This document shows, piece after piece, positions 1 through 9,800 of a stretch of 64,000 nt of DNA. Under the pieces are notes generated by a model that had not been told where the DNA came from, made no database searches, and saw only the letters and a program-made list of their open reading frames with translations. The DNA comes from an uncultured Clostridia bacterium (GTDB lineage Bacteria; Bacillota; Clostridia; UBA1381; UBA9506). Numbering within the stretch: position 1 is the first letter of the stretch; every line of letters begins with the position of its first letter. Location: contig CAKSBF010000003.1 in NCBI GenBank assembly GCA_934438075.1, positions 124,001-188,000 of the forward strand, given 5' to 3'. Made by a program: the position numbers and the translations under genes.

Positions 1-4
1 ATCT

Positions 5-15
5 TTTTCCTCCTT
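5..15 (-). promoter_or_regulatory. Ribosome binding site of a gene beyond the left edge
   Basis: The minus strand reads AAGGAGG followed by an A-rich spacer running off the left edge, and it overlaps the stop codon of the preceding reductase gene. This shows the operon continues leftward with a closely coupled gene whose start codon lies just outside the window. Mannonate dehydratase (uxuA) would be the logical next enzyme, but nothing of it is visible. Confidence 0.6.
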
Positions 16-865
16 AAACACCGCTGCGCGTCAAAAATCCACCATCAACCGGAACTGTAATCCCCGTAACAAATGCGGAAGCTCGTTCGTCCAACAGCCA
101 ACGTACACACCCGAGCAAATCCTTCGCCTGACCGAAGCGTTCCATCGGGGTATGGTCTATCACCTTTTGCCCTCTCGGCGACAAACCTGTTTCCGGTGTT
201 CCCAAAAATTTAATACTCCGCTCATTGGCAAAAAATCCCGGTGCAATTGCGTTTACACGGATTCCTGCAGGAGCAAGATATGCCGCCAGCCATTTTGTCA
301 TACTGACCACTGCGCCCTTGCTCATTGCATACGCAGGAACTTTAGTCAGCGGACAATAACTATTCATGGATGCAAAATTAATTATCGAACCGCTTCCATT
401 TTTCGCCATCTGTTTTCCAAAAGCACGCGTAGGTATTACACTTCCCAGTGTATTAATTTTGAGAACACTTTCAAATGCCTCCATATCTAGATTGAAAAAT
501 CCTTTAAATTCATCAGGCATAGCATTTTCTGTTTCGCGCGAAGTATACGCCTCTGCCGTTGTCATAACAGCACTATTATTTCCGCCTGCACCGTTAATTA
601 AGAAATCACAGAAGCCCCACTCATTTTTTGTCTCCTCGGCCAACTTTTCAATGTTTTTCTCATCCGTCACGTTGCACACCGCCGTTTTACACAAACCTCC
701 GTCTGCCGCAATCCGTTCTGCCACCGCCTTTAATTTTCCCTCCGTTCTGCCAACAAGCAAAACCTTGGCACCACACGCTGCCAAATCCATTGCTATTTCA
801 GAGCAAAGTGTTCCCCCTGCGCCCGTCACGACCGCAATTTTATTTTGAAAATAGGTATCTGACAT
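14..865 (-). CDS. SDR-family D-mannonate oxidoreductase (fructuronate reductase), UxuB-like
   Basis: Short-chain dehydrogenase of about 283 residues, predicted to reduce D-fructuronate to D-mannonate with NAD(P)H in the cytoplasm. Visible features are the nucleotide-binding glycine motif TGAGGTLCSEIA, the NGAGG segment, the catalytic Ser/Tyr/Lys region (FASMNSY, then YAMSK) and the C-terminal PVDGGF. The segment after NGAGG is longer than in simple SDRs, as in Bacillus UxuB. An upstream in-frame start exists at 910, but the ATG at 865 has a good GGAG site and overlaps the stop of the uronate isomerase gene as TAATG, indicating translational coupling. KduD-like or DEH-reductase activity is the main alternative because GH88 and lyase genes lie in the same operon. 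Confidence 0.8.
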   Translation of the reverse strand: MSDTYFQNKIAVVTGAGGTLCSEIAMDLAACGAKVLLVGRTEGKLKAVAERIAADGGLCKTAVCNVTDEKNIEKLAEETKNEWGFCDFLINGAGGNNSAVMTTAEAYTSRETENAMPDEFKGFFNLDMEAFESVLKINTLGSVIPTRAFGKQMAKNGSGSIINFASMNSYCPLTKVPAYAMSKGAVVSMTKWLAAYLAPAGIRVNAIAPGFFANERSIKFLGTPETGLSPRGQKVIDHTPMERFGQAKDLLGCVRWLLDERASAFVTGITVPVDGGFLTRSGV

Positions 866-2244
866 TATTTTTCTCCTTCGCTCAATATATTTTTTAAATT
901 TTGATAACACACTTTTCTTACCAATTCAGCCAAAGCTTCATAATCATTCGGAAAAATTTCCTGCTGCACTTTTTCTGCAATCCAGCCGCACAAAACTCTA
1001 CGAAAATACTCATGTCTTGAAAATGATAAAAGGCTTCGTGAATCGGTGGTCATACCCATAAATACCGAAAGCACCCCGTATTCGCTGATTGTATCCAAAA
1101 CTCCGCGGATGCCCCCGATATGGTCACACCACCACCACGCAGCGCCCTGCTGCACCTTTCCTGCAATGCCGTCCTCGGAAAATGACCCGCTCAGCACAGA
1201 CAGCTGTGCATTATCGGAAGGGTTCAGTGTAAAAAGCATAGTCCGAGGCAAACTGCCGCTTTGCTCCAAATCGTCCAAAAAGTTCACCACTTCAGGTACT
1301 GCGCATCTCCCGATTCCTGCAAAGCCGCCGGCCGGCCCCGCAATTTCGCGCAGTCTGCTGCTCGTGCTGCGCAGCGCACCAATGTGCAACTGCATGACCC
1401 AACCGCGTTCAGCATATTCCTTTCCCAGCATTCTCAGCACATGCGATGACAAGCAAAGATTTTCTTCCAAATCGAGTGTGCCTCCGGACAAAAGTTTTGA
1501 AAATCTTCTCCCATTTTTTCCATCATCTCTTCGATAGCAAAAACCGTCATCTAACGCATGATCGGAAAAGCGACAACCGGAGCGGTGAAACTTTTCCAAG
1601 CATTTCGAAAAAGCCACTGCCAAATCTTCCAGCGAGGCTATTGTAACATCTGCACTTAACTCCAACTCTGCAATCAATTTTTGAGTAAGCGGCAAAATAC
1701 CGTCACCGCGCAGCGAAGGCGCAAGTCTTTCATTGCAGCAAAACTCCTCTGTCGATTCTGTAAGCATCCGGCACGGTGCAGCATACTCCACTCGGAATTG
1801 ATCCAAATAGTCTTGCGCAAACCATCCCTTCTGCCCGAGACATGCATTTGCTCTCTCCCAAATTTCATGTGCATTTTTACTATTGATTGCAAGCTCAATT
1901 CCAAAAACACGGCTAAGCTCCAGCTGCGACCAATGTTGCAGCGGATTCCCCGTTAAATGCGGAAAGATGCGGCACCATTCCTCAAACTTCTCATAATCGG
2001 ATGCCTCACCCGTAATATACCTTTCACAAACACCGCAAATACGCATTGCACGGTGCTTATATGGGTCATTCAGCAACCACAGTTCCGCAAGATTGTTAAA
2101 TCTGCGGTTCGTCAAAAGATCCGACACCGATAAATGATTATGAAAGTCGATAATCGGCAAAGGTTCCGCAACCTCATGGTACAGCTGTTGTGCAAGCGGC
2201 GTCCGAAGTAAAAAATTTTCATTTGTAAAAGCGCTTTCTTTCAT
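865..2244 (-). CDS. uxaC: Glucuronate isomerase (first copy)
   Basis: Uronate isomerase of 459 residues, close to the usual length, interconverting D-glucuronate and D-fructuronate (or galacturonate and tagaturonate). The N-terminal metal-binding HxH motif is present as FHNH near residue 35. Other family landmarks are GNPLQHW, MQLHIGALR and the C-terminal TDSRSLLSFSRHEYFRR. It precedes the UxuB-like reductase with a TAATG overlap and follows a GH39 gene, so here it probably works on glucuronate released from the polysaccharide. A second, clearly divergent copy sits in the galacturonate operon at 38802-40175. A cre-like sequence overlaps its first codons. Confidence 0.93.
   Translation of the reverse strand: MKESAFTNENFLLRTPLAQQLYHEVAEPLPIIDFHNHLSVSDLLTNRRFNNLAELWLLNDPYKHRAMRICGVCERYITGEASDYEKFEEWCRIFPHLTGNPLQHWSQLELSRVFGIELAINSKNAHEIWERANACLGQKGWFAQDYLDQFRVEYAAPCRMLTESTEEFCCNERLAPSLRGDGILPLTQKLIAELELSADVTIASLEDLAVAFSKCLEKFHRSGCRFSDHALDDGFCYRRDDGKNGRRFSKLLSGGTLDLEENLCLSSHVLRMLGKEYAERGWVMQLHIGALRSTSSRLREIAGPAGGFAGIGRCAVPEVVNFLDDLEQSGSLPRTMLFTLNPSDNAQLSVLSGSFSEDGIAGKVQQGAAWWWCDHIGGIRGVLDTISEYGVLSVFMGMTTDSRSLLSFSRHEYFRRVLCGWIAEKVQQEIFPNDYEALAELVRKVCYQNLKNILSEGEK
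2226..2239 (-). promoter_or_regulatory. cre-like site at the start of uxaC
   Basis: The sequence TAAAAGCGCTTTCT differs from the Bacillus CcpA consensus TGWAARCGYTWNCW at only the second base. It lies over the first codons of uxaC, a position where functional cre sites are known in Firmicutes. Because it is inside coding sequence, chance is a real alternative. Confidence 0.25.
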
Positions 2245-2289
2245 TGTGCCGATTCAGTCCTTTCTGTTTTTGTTTTGTCCGGCTCATAA

Positions 2290-3855
2290 TTATAAATTTA
2301 AAGCTGAGCTCTCCTGTCTTTCCTGCCGTATCAATTCCAGCAAAACAACACTGTGTCCCTCCATCATAACTTCTTCCCTGTACACCTTTTGTATCTCTTC
2401 TGTCTTCTCTGTCGGAACGATATAGCCTGCCTCTTTTATTTTCTTTTGCAGTTCCAGGTTAATTTCCTTTGGTGCGCCGATGCTCTGCCAATACCGATAA
2501 GAGTTGCTATGGCATCTATCAATCACACTTTTACGCACCAGATAGCTGCCTTGTAATCCACGAATTTGCAATGAAATCTTTTTAGGCTCAGGCTCTGCTA
2601 ACGGACTTTCCCCACCGTGATACAAAGCAATCACAACATCGCCCTTTTCATTGACGGTCGGAATACATTCTGCCTCATCACACACAAGGCGAATTTTTCC
2701 CAATTTTGACGCCAGTACAAAACCGTTGTAAATAGGTTTGCGAAAACCGCTCATAGTAAACATGCTCCGATACCCGTCAAAATCATAGCTTGATTTATGC
2801 TGACCCGACAAACATATCAGCATTTTTTCCGGCAGGACCGTACTGTATGTAAAGGAATCAATCAAACGAAAATAAAATGCCGGATAGAATTCATTTTCAC
2901 GCAAAACCATCATAGGATTTTTTTGGATACTTAAAAATCCGCCTGCCGCAGCTCCCCATTCGTCCACAACAATTTCCACATCAGAAAGTCCGGCGTCCGC
3001 AAGCATTTCGCCCGCTATCTGTACCCTTTTCAAAATATTATATGGACTGACAGTTCCGCCCGTGCCCTCATACGGCAAATCCGCATAAGCATGAACCGTC
3101 AGAAAATCAAGCCTTGTTCCCTTTTCTCCACTGACCGTACTGCACCCTTCAGATATATGCTGTAAAAATTCATGGATGAAATTATCACAAAAAGCCGCAG
3201 AGGGTCCGCCGACTTTTAAATCGGGGCAGGCCCTGCGAAAACCTTGCTCAAAATAATCATACAGTTTAATGTACTCCGTTATTTTATCCTTGTCACCGTC
3301 ATTTTGATAATCAAAGCATGTTTTTGAAGTAACCCAATATTCATGATCCGGCTCATTCCAGCAGTGAAAACGCCAGTTTTTGAGTCGTTCCTTACCATAG
3401 CGTTCGACAAGATGGTAAGCATATTGATAGCAAACCTCCTCCCATTTCCGATAATCCGAAGGAACCGAGTTATTAACCCGCTTTCCTTTATATCGTGGTA
3501 TCCCCATATTGCGTCCGGGCTCGGAAGCAATACAATCCGGCATAAAATTGATGCAAACCAAAAGATCAAAGCCATGGCTTACCAAAAAATCCATTCTTGC
3601 ATCATTCTGTGAAAAATCATACTGCAAACTGCCGCTTTCATTTTCCGAAACAATATCTTCCAGCATGGCATAAATGCGCATAAAAGATGCGGCGCCATCC
3701 TTTGCCATTGTGCGGATAATCGTCTGTCCCCATTCATCCTCAATGGCATCGGTCGGATGAAAGTGAACACAATTCCAAAAGTTATCAATTATCCTTTCTT
3801 CTTTTCGCACATCAACCAAAACATTCATAACATTTTTAGTTTTCCCTTCTGTCAT
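2290..3855 (-). CDS. GH39-like glycoside hydrolase
   Basis: A 521-residue protein without a signal peptide, so cytoplasmic. It has the clan GH-A layout of family GH39, which includes beta-xylosidases and alpha-L-iduronidases. The acid/base glutamate is in HCWNEPDHEYW (Glu168) and the nucleophile in VVDEWG (Glu299), followed by a C-terminal beta-rich domain. The start at 3855 has GGAGG seven bases upstream and overlaps the end of the acyltransferase gene by 20 bases. In this operon it likely trims imported oligosaccharides after the GH88 enzyme. Iduronidase-like activity would fit a uronate substrate, but the sequence alone cannot choose between xyloside and uronide. Confidence 0.75.
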   Translation of the reverse strand: MTEGKTKNVMNVLVDVRKEERIIDNFWNCVHFHPTDAIEDEWGQTIIRTMAKDGAASFMRIYAMLEDIVSENESGSLQYDFSQNDARMDFLVSHGFDLLVCINFMPDCIASEPGRNMGIPRYKGKRVNNSVPSDYRKWEEVCYQYAYHLVERYGKERLKNWRFHCWNEPDHEYWVTSKTCFDYQNDGDKDKITEYIKLYDYFEQGFRRACPDLKVGGPSAAFCDNFIHEFLQHISEGCSTVSGEKGTRLDFLTVHAYADLPYEGTGGTVSPYNILKRVQIAGEMLADAGLSDVEIVVDEWGAAAGGFLSIQKNPMMVLRENEFYPAFYFRLIDSFTYSTVLPEKMLICLSGQHKSSYDFDGYRSMFTMSGFRKPIYNGFVLASKLGKIRLVCDEAECIPTVNEKGDVVIALYHGGESPLAEPEPKKISLQIRGLQGSYLVRKSVIDRCHSNSYRYWQSIGAPKEINLELQKKIKEAGYIVPTEKTEEIQKVYREEVMMEGHSVVLLELIRQERQESSALNL

Positions 3856-4450
3856 CTGCCGCCCTCCTGCTTTTAATCACACGCGCCGGGCAGCCCACAG
3901 CAACACTGTAAGGCGGAATATCGTGTGTTACAACAGCTCCCGCACCAATAACAGAACCCGTGCCTATTGTAACGCCCGCCATAATATTAACCCTGCTGCC
4001 TATCCATACATCATTCTCTATTCGAATTGGTGCATAACTAAGCCCCTGGCGGCATATAGGCTTGTCCAGATCGGAAAAATTATGATTAGCGGCAATCATT
4101 ACAGTATAAGCCGCTATACGCACATTGTTACCGATTACAACACTCCCATTTTCACCGTCAGGGGCTGTATATCCGATCAGCATGGAATGATATTGTACAC
4201 TTGTATTGTCGCCCAAACTCACACAACCCTGTATGGCAGCTCCGGGTGCGATGGTTGTACTTTTCCCGATATTAATTTTGCCTCCGCGCGGATTAATTCG
4301 GGCATCCGGACTTATAAGTGCACTTTTATCCACATTCACGCCTTTATGACGTTTTGCCAAATGTCTGCCCCACAAAAGTGCCGCTCTCTGCCGCAGGGTC
4401 TTGTTTTGTACCATACAGTTTCCTTCATCCATCCATGACCAAAAGCTCAT
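3836..4450 (-). CDS. Hexapeptide-repeat acyltransferase (LbetaH)
   Basis: A 204-residue left-handed beta-helix acyltransferase of the maltose/galactoside O-acetyltransferase and colanic-acid acetyltransferase type. Repeated [LIV]GxxxxI hexapeptides run from about residue 55, with the typical NHNFSDLDKPI segment containing the likely catalytic histidine, DVWIGSRVNIMAGVTIGTGSVIGAGAVVT and SVAVGCPARVIK. The ATG at 4450 has a GGAG site. It is embedded between the propeller and GH39 genes with a 20-base overlap. An acetyl-transferring enzyme is unusual in a degradative operon; it may detoxify or tag accumulated oligosaccharides. The acceptor is unknown. Confidence 0.8.
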   Translation of the reverse strand: MSFWSWMDEGNCMVQNKTLRQRAALLWGRHLAKRHKGVNVDKSALISPDARINPRGGKINIGKSTTIAPGAAIQGCVSLGDNTSVQYHSMLIGYTAPDGENGSVVIGNNVRIAAYTVMIAANHNFSDLDKPICRQGLSYAPIRIENDVWIGSRVNIMAGVTIGTGSVIGAGAVVTHDIPPYSVAVGCPARVIKSRRAADDRREN

Positions 4451-4466
4451 GTTATACTCCGTCCTT

Positions 4467-5666
4467 TTATAGCTTTATTTCGAGCAAACGGGCATTTCTT
4501 CCCGAAAGGCTGTTGACCAAAAGGCGCTTGCCGTCACGGTCAAATACCGGATGGTGACACACCCAGTGTTCATTTCGGATGCTCGTTTCCTCATTGTTGT
4601 TTCTGTTCTCTATGAAATATTCCTGTTCTATTTTTCCGGTTTGAGCGCAGATTAACACCACTCTGCCCGTTTTCTTTCCGTTTACTTCAATACGGTCATC
4701 GCTCGCAATGAGATCATAATCAGTTGGGCATACAGACGGATGTCCGGCATTGTGATCTGAAATAACCCGATAATCACTGCCATCATAATTGACTGTGACA
4801 AGGCATGCCTTTTTTCTGTCCTTCGGATGCGGTCCGTAGCCAATCAGACGCTCCCCGTCCGGATGCCAAGAAAAATGATATCCGCTTGCTCCGCACATAT
4901 CTACTGCCAAACGCAGATTGGTAAAATCAGCATTGCAGGTAAAAACATAAGATATCTTTGGTTCCTTCCTTGCCTGACAGTGATTGCCAAAATAAAACAG
5001 AAATCTGTTTCCCTGCATATTGTAACGAACACAATAGCACATGAGTGTGAGACCACACTCACCGCCCAGTTTTCGTTGCATTTCTTTATCCAAAAGCAAA
5101 AGCTCATCCCTTTTCAGGTGCGCTGCCAGCACATCGGCGACACTTAAAACAAGTTCCTCCCTGCCGCCGCCAAAATGAAAGCGAAACAATCCATGCTTAT
5201 CACGCGCACCAAAAGGATATGGCGACTCTTCGGGACGGTAGCAGCCCGTACCATAACCCGCCGCATAAAGCATACCCTGTGCGCCTCCTATAATAGGTTC
5301 TCCGAATGGCGGTGCACCCTCCATATTCCCACAGGCAAAAAACTCTTCTCCTGTTTCTATATTATGTTTCACAGTCAGCGGTGCAGAGACCGTTCCGCCC
5401 TGATAATAGACATACTTTGCATCCGGACTCCAGGTCTGAAAACGACCTGTATGCCAAAAGCTTGATGTACATGCACTTTCCGCAAAGCTATGCAAAATTT
5501 TACCGTCTTTGTCCGCTACATAAATCCGATTAGTCTTTGTATCTAAATCCGCCGCAGCAAAAAGTAGCCTGCCGCTGCCATCCGGTGCCCATGGGCAAAT
5601 AGTGTAATATGCATGCACACACCATTTGTCAAGCAATGCCGTCGGCTTTACATTACGATATTCCAT
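4467..5666 (-). CDS. Beta-propeller protein, possible oligo-uronide lyase
   Basis: A 399-residue protein with no signal peptide and recurring propeller-blade segments (for example FQTWSPDAKYVYYQGG and YHFSWHPDGERLIGYGPHP), many with the W-x-PDG TolB-type blade signature. The overall look recalls cytoplasmic oligogalacturonate lyase (PL22) and other propeller polysaccharide lyases. Conserved-looking histidines occur (HTGRFQTW, NHCQARKEP, HNAGHPS and HWVCHHPVFD). It starts with GGAGG seven bases before ATG and sits between the GH88 and acyltransferase genes, so it should act on imported oligosaccharides. Assignment to a particular family is not secure; the fold is more certain than the activity. 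Confidence 0.6.
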   Translation of the reverse strand: MEYRNVKPTALLDKWCVHAYYTICPWAPDGSGRLLFAAADLDTKTNRIYVADKDGKILHSFAESACTSSFWHTGRFQTWSPDAKYVYYQGGTVSAPLTVKHNIETGEEFFACGNMEGAPPFGEPIIGGAQGMLYAAGYGTGCYRPEESPYPFGARDKHGLFRFHFGGGREELVLSVADVLAAHLKRDELLLLDKEMQRKLGGECGLTLMCYCVRYNMQGNRFLFYFGNHCQARKEPKISYVFTCNADFTNLRLAVDMCGASGYHFSWHPDGERLIGYGPHPKDRKKACLVTVNYDGSDYRVISDHNAGHPSVCPTDYDLIASDDRIEVNGKKTGRVVLICAQTGKIEQEYFIENRNNNEETSIRNEHWVCHHPVFDRDGKRLLVNSLSGRNARLLEIKL

Positions 5667-5696
5667 AACTACGCCTCCGATATGTTTCCAAAGCTT

Positions 5697-6821
5697 CTAC
5701 CATAAAAGCACTTTACCGCCCCGCAGTTTATAGAGAGCCTCAATAAAATAATAATCACCGTATATCAACGGCAGGTTTTGCGATCCGTCATGATAAGATT
5801 CACATCCGCCCAAAACAAGCGCGTCTGTTGATGGGTTAAAATCGCAGTAATCCTTTGAAACCGCTTGCAGCAAACGCATTGCAGCGCTAAGATAAAGCGG
5901 TTTTTCATATTCGGGAAGTACACGCGCAAGTTCAATCAATCCGCATGCCGCACAGGTTCCCGCTGAAGTATCATAATAAACAGGCTCCGCCGGCGCACGG
6001 AAATCGCACAGCGGTACTGCATTCTCTGCGGTATTCGCCATAAAATAGTGTGCCGCACGTTTTGCTGCCGCTAAATACTTTTCCTCTCCCGTATGCAAAT
6101 AACTCAGTGTAAAGCCATAAATGGCCCATGCCTGTCCGCGGGACCAAGATGAGGTTTTCGAGTCGTACCCCTGTGTCTTATCCGGTATGCTGACACCATT
6201 TTCACCATAGCACACAACATGATAAACCGATCCGTCCGTACGCAAATGGTTTTCCATTGCCGAATCTGCATGCGCACGGGCAATCAGGCTAAAACGATCA
6301 TCTCCTGTTATATCAGTTGCCAAATATAGAAGCGGCAAATTCATCATACAGTCAATAATGGAAAACCCTTTTTTTTCATCACCGTTCCATGCCCTGATAA
6401 ACCTCTTTTCAATATGATAGCGCGCGGCAAGCACAGAAGCCGCCGTTAAAATGCGATTTTTAGATTCTGCACCGCCAAATAGCCGATAATTAGCTCCGGC
6501 AGACAAAAGCCACAGAAACCCAACGTCATGATTCAGATTTTCTGTATCACAAAGCGCTTTATCCAGAAGCTTTTCGTTATATTCTGCAATTTCACGATAG
6601 CGTTCCTCACCCGTTTCCATATACATCAGCCACAAGATTCCCGCCCAAAAACCGTTGGTCCATCTGCTGATTTTCTTATCTTTCCAATCATCATGCACGC
6701 CGTTTTCCGCCGTGTACGGTATTTTATCCGCCGAACGCTCGCGCACGGCAGACATCTTTTTTTCAACCTTTGTCCAGGTATCGTTCACCCAAGGGACATA
6801 TGGCTCTAAATAGCCGTTCAT
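5697..6821 (-). CDS. GH88 unsaturated glucuronyl hydrolase
   Basis: A 374-residue cytoplasmic (alpha/alpha)6-barrel enzyme that hydrates the C4-C5 double bond of the unsaturated uronic acid left by polysaccharide lyases and so releases it. The two key aspartates of the family are recognisable: Asp99 in NHDVGF and Asp157 in SIIDCMMNLPLLY. The signature SSWSRGQAWAIYGF follows at about 224-237. Its presence implies that a lyase generates the imported oligosaccharides, consistent with the surface heparinase-fold protein upstream in the operon. GH105 (unsaturated rhamnogalacturonyl hydrolase) is the closest alternative, but the HDVGF and SSWSRGQAW motifs favour GH88. Confidence 0.87.
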   Translation of the reverse strand: MNGYLEPYVPWVNDTWTKVEKKMSAVRERSADKIPYTAENGVHDDWKDKKISRWTNGFWAGILWLMYMETGEERYREIAEYNEKLLDKALCDTENLNHDVGFLWLLSAGANYRLFGGAESKNRILTAASVLAARYHIEKRFIRAWNGDEKKGFSIIDCMMNLPLLYLATDITGDDRFSLIARAHADSAMENHLRTDGSVYHVVCYGENGVSIPDKTQGYDSKTSSWSRGQAWAIYGFTLSYLHTGEEKYLAAAKRAAHYFMANTAENAVPLCDFRAPAEPVYYDTSAGTCAACGLIELARVLPEYEKPLYLSAAMRLLQAVSKDYCDFNPSTDALVLGGCESYHDGSQNLPLIYGDYYFIEALYKLRGGKVLLW

Positions 6822-6841
6822 TGATTCAACCCCTTCTATAT

Positions 6842-9800
6842 TTATGAAATAAGTTCTAACATTTTATAAATAATTTTCGCCGTCTCTGCTCTGGTCATGC
6901 TTCTTTTCGGATTCATAACGCCGTTTTCATCGCCGCTAAAAATTCCGGCTGCATGCAAGCGCCGCAATGCCTGCTTTGCATATAGTGAAGTTTCCGCCTC
7001 ATCAGCATAAGAAGTCTCTGCCGAAAAATCAAAGGCATGCCTTTCCATGGCACGAGCAATCAAAACTGCTGCATCCTCTCGCGTAATCTCCTGACCTATC
7101 CCAAAGCTTCCATTGTCCTTGCCATGAACGATTTCCTCAGAAACTGCCGCCGCAAGATATGGCTGATACCATGCACCTTCCTTTGCATCTGTAAAGCTGC
7201 AAACTCCGCTCGGAACCGTTCCAAATACCGACACTAAAAGCTTTACAAATTCTTCACGCGCTGCAGCAGATAACGGGTCAAATTCTTTTTCTGTTCTTCC
7301 ATTAATAATGCCGCGTTCCTGCAAGACGTAAATTGCTTCTTGTGCCCACGGTACCGATGATAAATCCTCAAAGCGGTCTTTTGGCTCCTGCGCCGGCTCC
7401 TCCGTCGGGGTTGGCGGCGCCGCCACCGTACTTGTACCGATTGTTTTTCCTCCGCCGCTGCCACCACCGGTTCCGCCGCTTTCTTTCTTCTCCGCATTTA
7501 CAGTAACAACAAAACTTCGTTTGGCAGTCTCTCCGTTCAAACTGACACAGGCAGTAAGCGTCACTGTACGGCTGCTTTTCGACTGTGTTACTGCGGCAAC
7601 CCCGTCTTTGATGCAAATAATATTCTCGTCAGATGAACTCCAACTAATTTGCGCGCTATCCATTTCCTGCAGCAACGTGAAGTTTTTGCTGACGGCTTTA
7701 TCAGGAATCCCGACACTTTTAGCAAAATCATTACTGTTTACAATATCCGCTGCAGTCCGCCGATTTGTTTCCGCTTCATGATATGCACCAACTTCATAAA
7801 TTCCTGCATAATCACTGACGGTAACATCAAATCTCAAACCGCTGAGGGAAACGGTATCAAAACGCAATACATTAACAGTTTTATCCGTAGTTAAAGTACC
7901 CAGACTACTCCACTTCTCGCCGTCTTCGCTGCCAAGAACCGTAATACCCGTTATATTTTTTCCGCAGTACGGCGCTACAAGGACAGAATTTACTTCCTTT
8001 GCCGCCGGGAAAATATATTCCAAAGAAAAATTGTTGTCCGATGCATAATAGGTCGCTGCATCATCGTCATTTGCCTGTTCCGCAGCAATGCACGACTCTT
8101 TTCTGCCATAAAACAGATTAACGTTTTTATCGCGCAAAATCGTAACTGCAAAGCGTTTCTCTAAACTTTGTGTTTCCCCTTTAGAAATATGCGCAACCAA
8201 TTCTGCCGCACTTTCTTCTGTTGACCTTTTCACCGTCCGGCAGGAATTTCCTGAAATCTCCAGCAAATTTGCAGGCTCGGAGCTCCATACAATGTCTGCA
8301 CCGTACATTCCCTTCGGAAGAGTAAGCACTTCCGTAAGAATGTCCGTACCAAGCGTTAAATGTTCCATATTATATAACACCGCTTCTTCATCCGAAACCA
8401 GACGGAGCACCAATGCATCCGTCTCCGCGGTAATCGGCTCACCAACATAATCTGCGCGGCTCAAATTTGCAACTATGTGGACTTTCACATCTTTTTCCTC
8501 TGCCGACGGCTGTTTGAGTAATTTGCCGTCTGAAGAAATATACTCAGATGGCGTTCCGTCCTCAGAAAGCATCTCCCAGCTAACGTCAACGCCATATTTG
8601 TCCACTGTTGGTAAAACAATATCGCCTGACACTGCAAGCAAATCAGAATGCATGGCATCAAGAGCCTTTTGGAGTTCTGCAGCAGCCGCCCTGACAGAAT
8701 ATTCCGCATCACATACACTTTCATAATTATAAAGTTTCAGCTGCGGCAAATATTTCAAACGATTGCCGTAAAACATACAGGTACCTGTTCCGCTCGAACT
8801 TACCTCCAGGCGAAATGCCGCCGTATCACCGACAGAATGAACATAGTCAGTTACATCCCATTCTATCCAGTCCTTTTGCTGTGGATTTTGCTCAAAGCTG
8901 ACCGCATACGGGCTGGTCGCTGCGAGTGCTTTTGCAGAGCTGTTCCATGTCATTTCCTCCGTGCACTGCATTGCAGCTTCCGAATCAACAGGCGTCATAG
9001 TCAGTGTAAACGCTCCCGACATAGAGTATGGTTTCAAGCGCAAAACAATTCTCGGTGCATAACGAAATGCCGCTTCGGAGGTATCAAACCGGACAAAACC
9101 AACATTCTGTTTGCTTCCGTTGACATACACATTTAAAATACCGTTCGGATTGCTTGTTTTTTTTGTAGACGCAGAAGAATTGCTGACATAGTTCGTCAAG
9201 TCAGAAGCAAACACTCCCAACGGTGTGACATATATGGTGAAATTCTTCGTTTGCCTTGCACTGCCATTCTCCACCGTTGCCGTCAAGGTTACGGCAGCAT
9301 CGCCAAACTGATCCGAACCCGGTCGCGATACGTAAGCATGACAAATATCTCCATCCTCCTCCAAGCGGATCACCGCTTCCGTATCACTCCGCCAATGCAC
9401 ACGGCTCACAAATTCTTCGCCCCGTTCTGTACCAAGAACAGCCGGGAGCTCAAAATCTTCCGTTACCTGATACCTTTTTTCTATCTGCAATCCCATAGTA
9501 TCATGCATAGCATAACCCGTATGACCGGCATAAGCATACAAGGTAGGCATTCTCATTTCACTGGTGCCGCTTTCAGTATCTGAGTATATCCGAAAGAAGT
9601 CACTGCTGCTATACGCATTTTTACCGCATATCATAAAACAAAAAACTGCATTCTCACCGTCTTTTGCCTTTAAAGCTTCCGCTTTGACATATTCTGTTAC
9701 ATCCAGATATAAAAGCTCCGATGCCGACACATTTTCCATATCAAGCGTCACCAACCGCGGTACTGCCGCCGTATCCAAAGCGTCTAATATCCCCAACGAC

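Noticed and set aside
366..848. Plus-strand reading frame opposite the SDR reductase
   Set aside because: Ser/Pro/Phe-rich composition typical of antisense frames; no SD, and the minus-strand gene is unambiguous.
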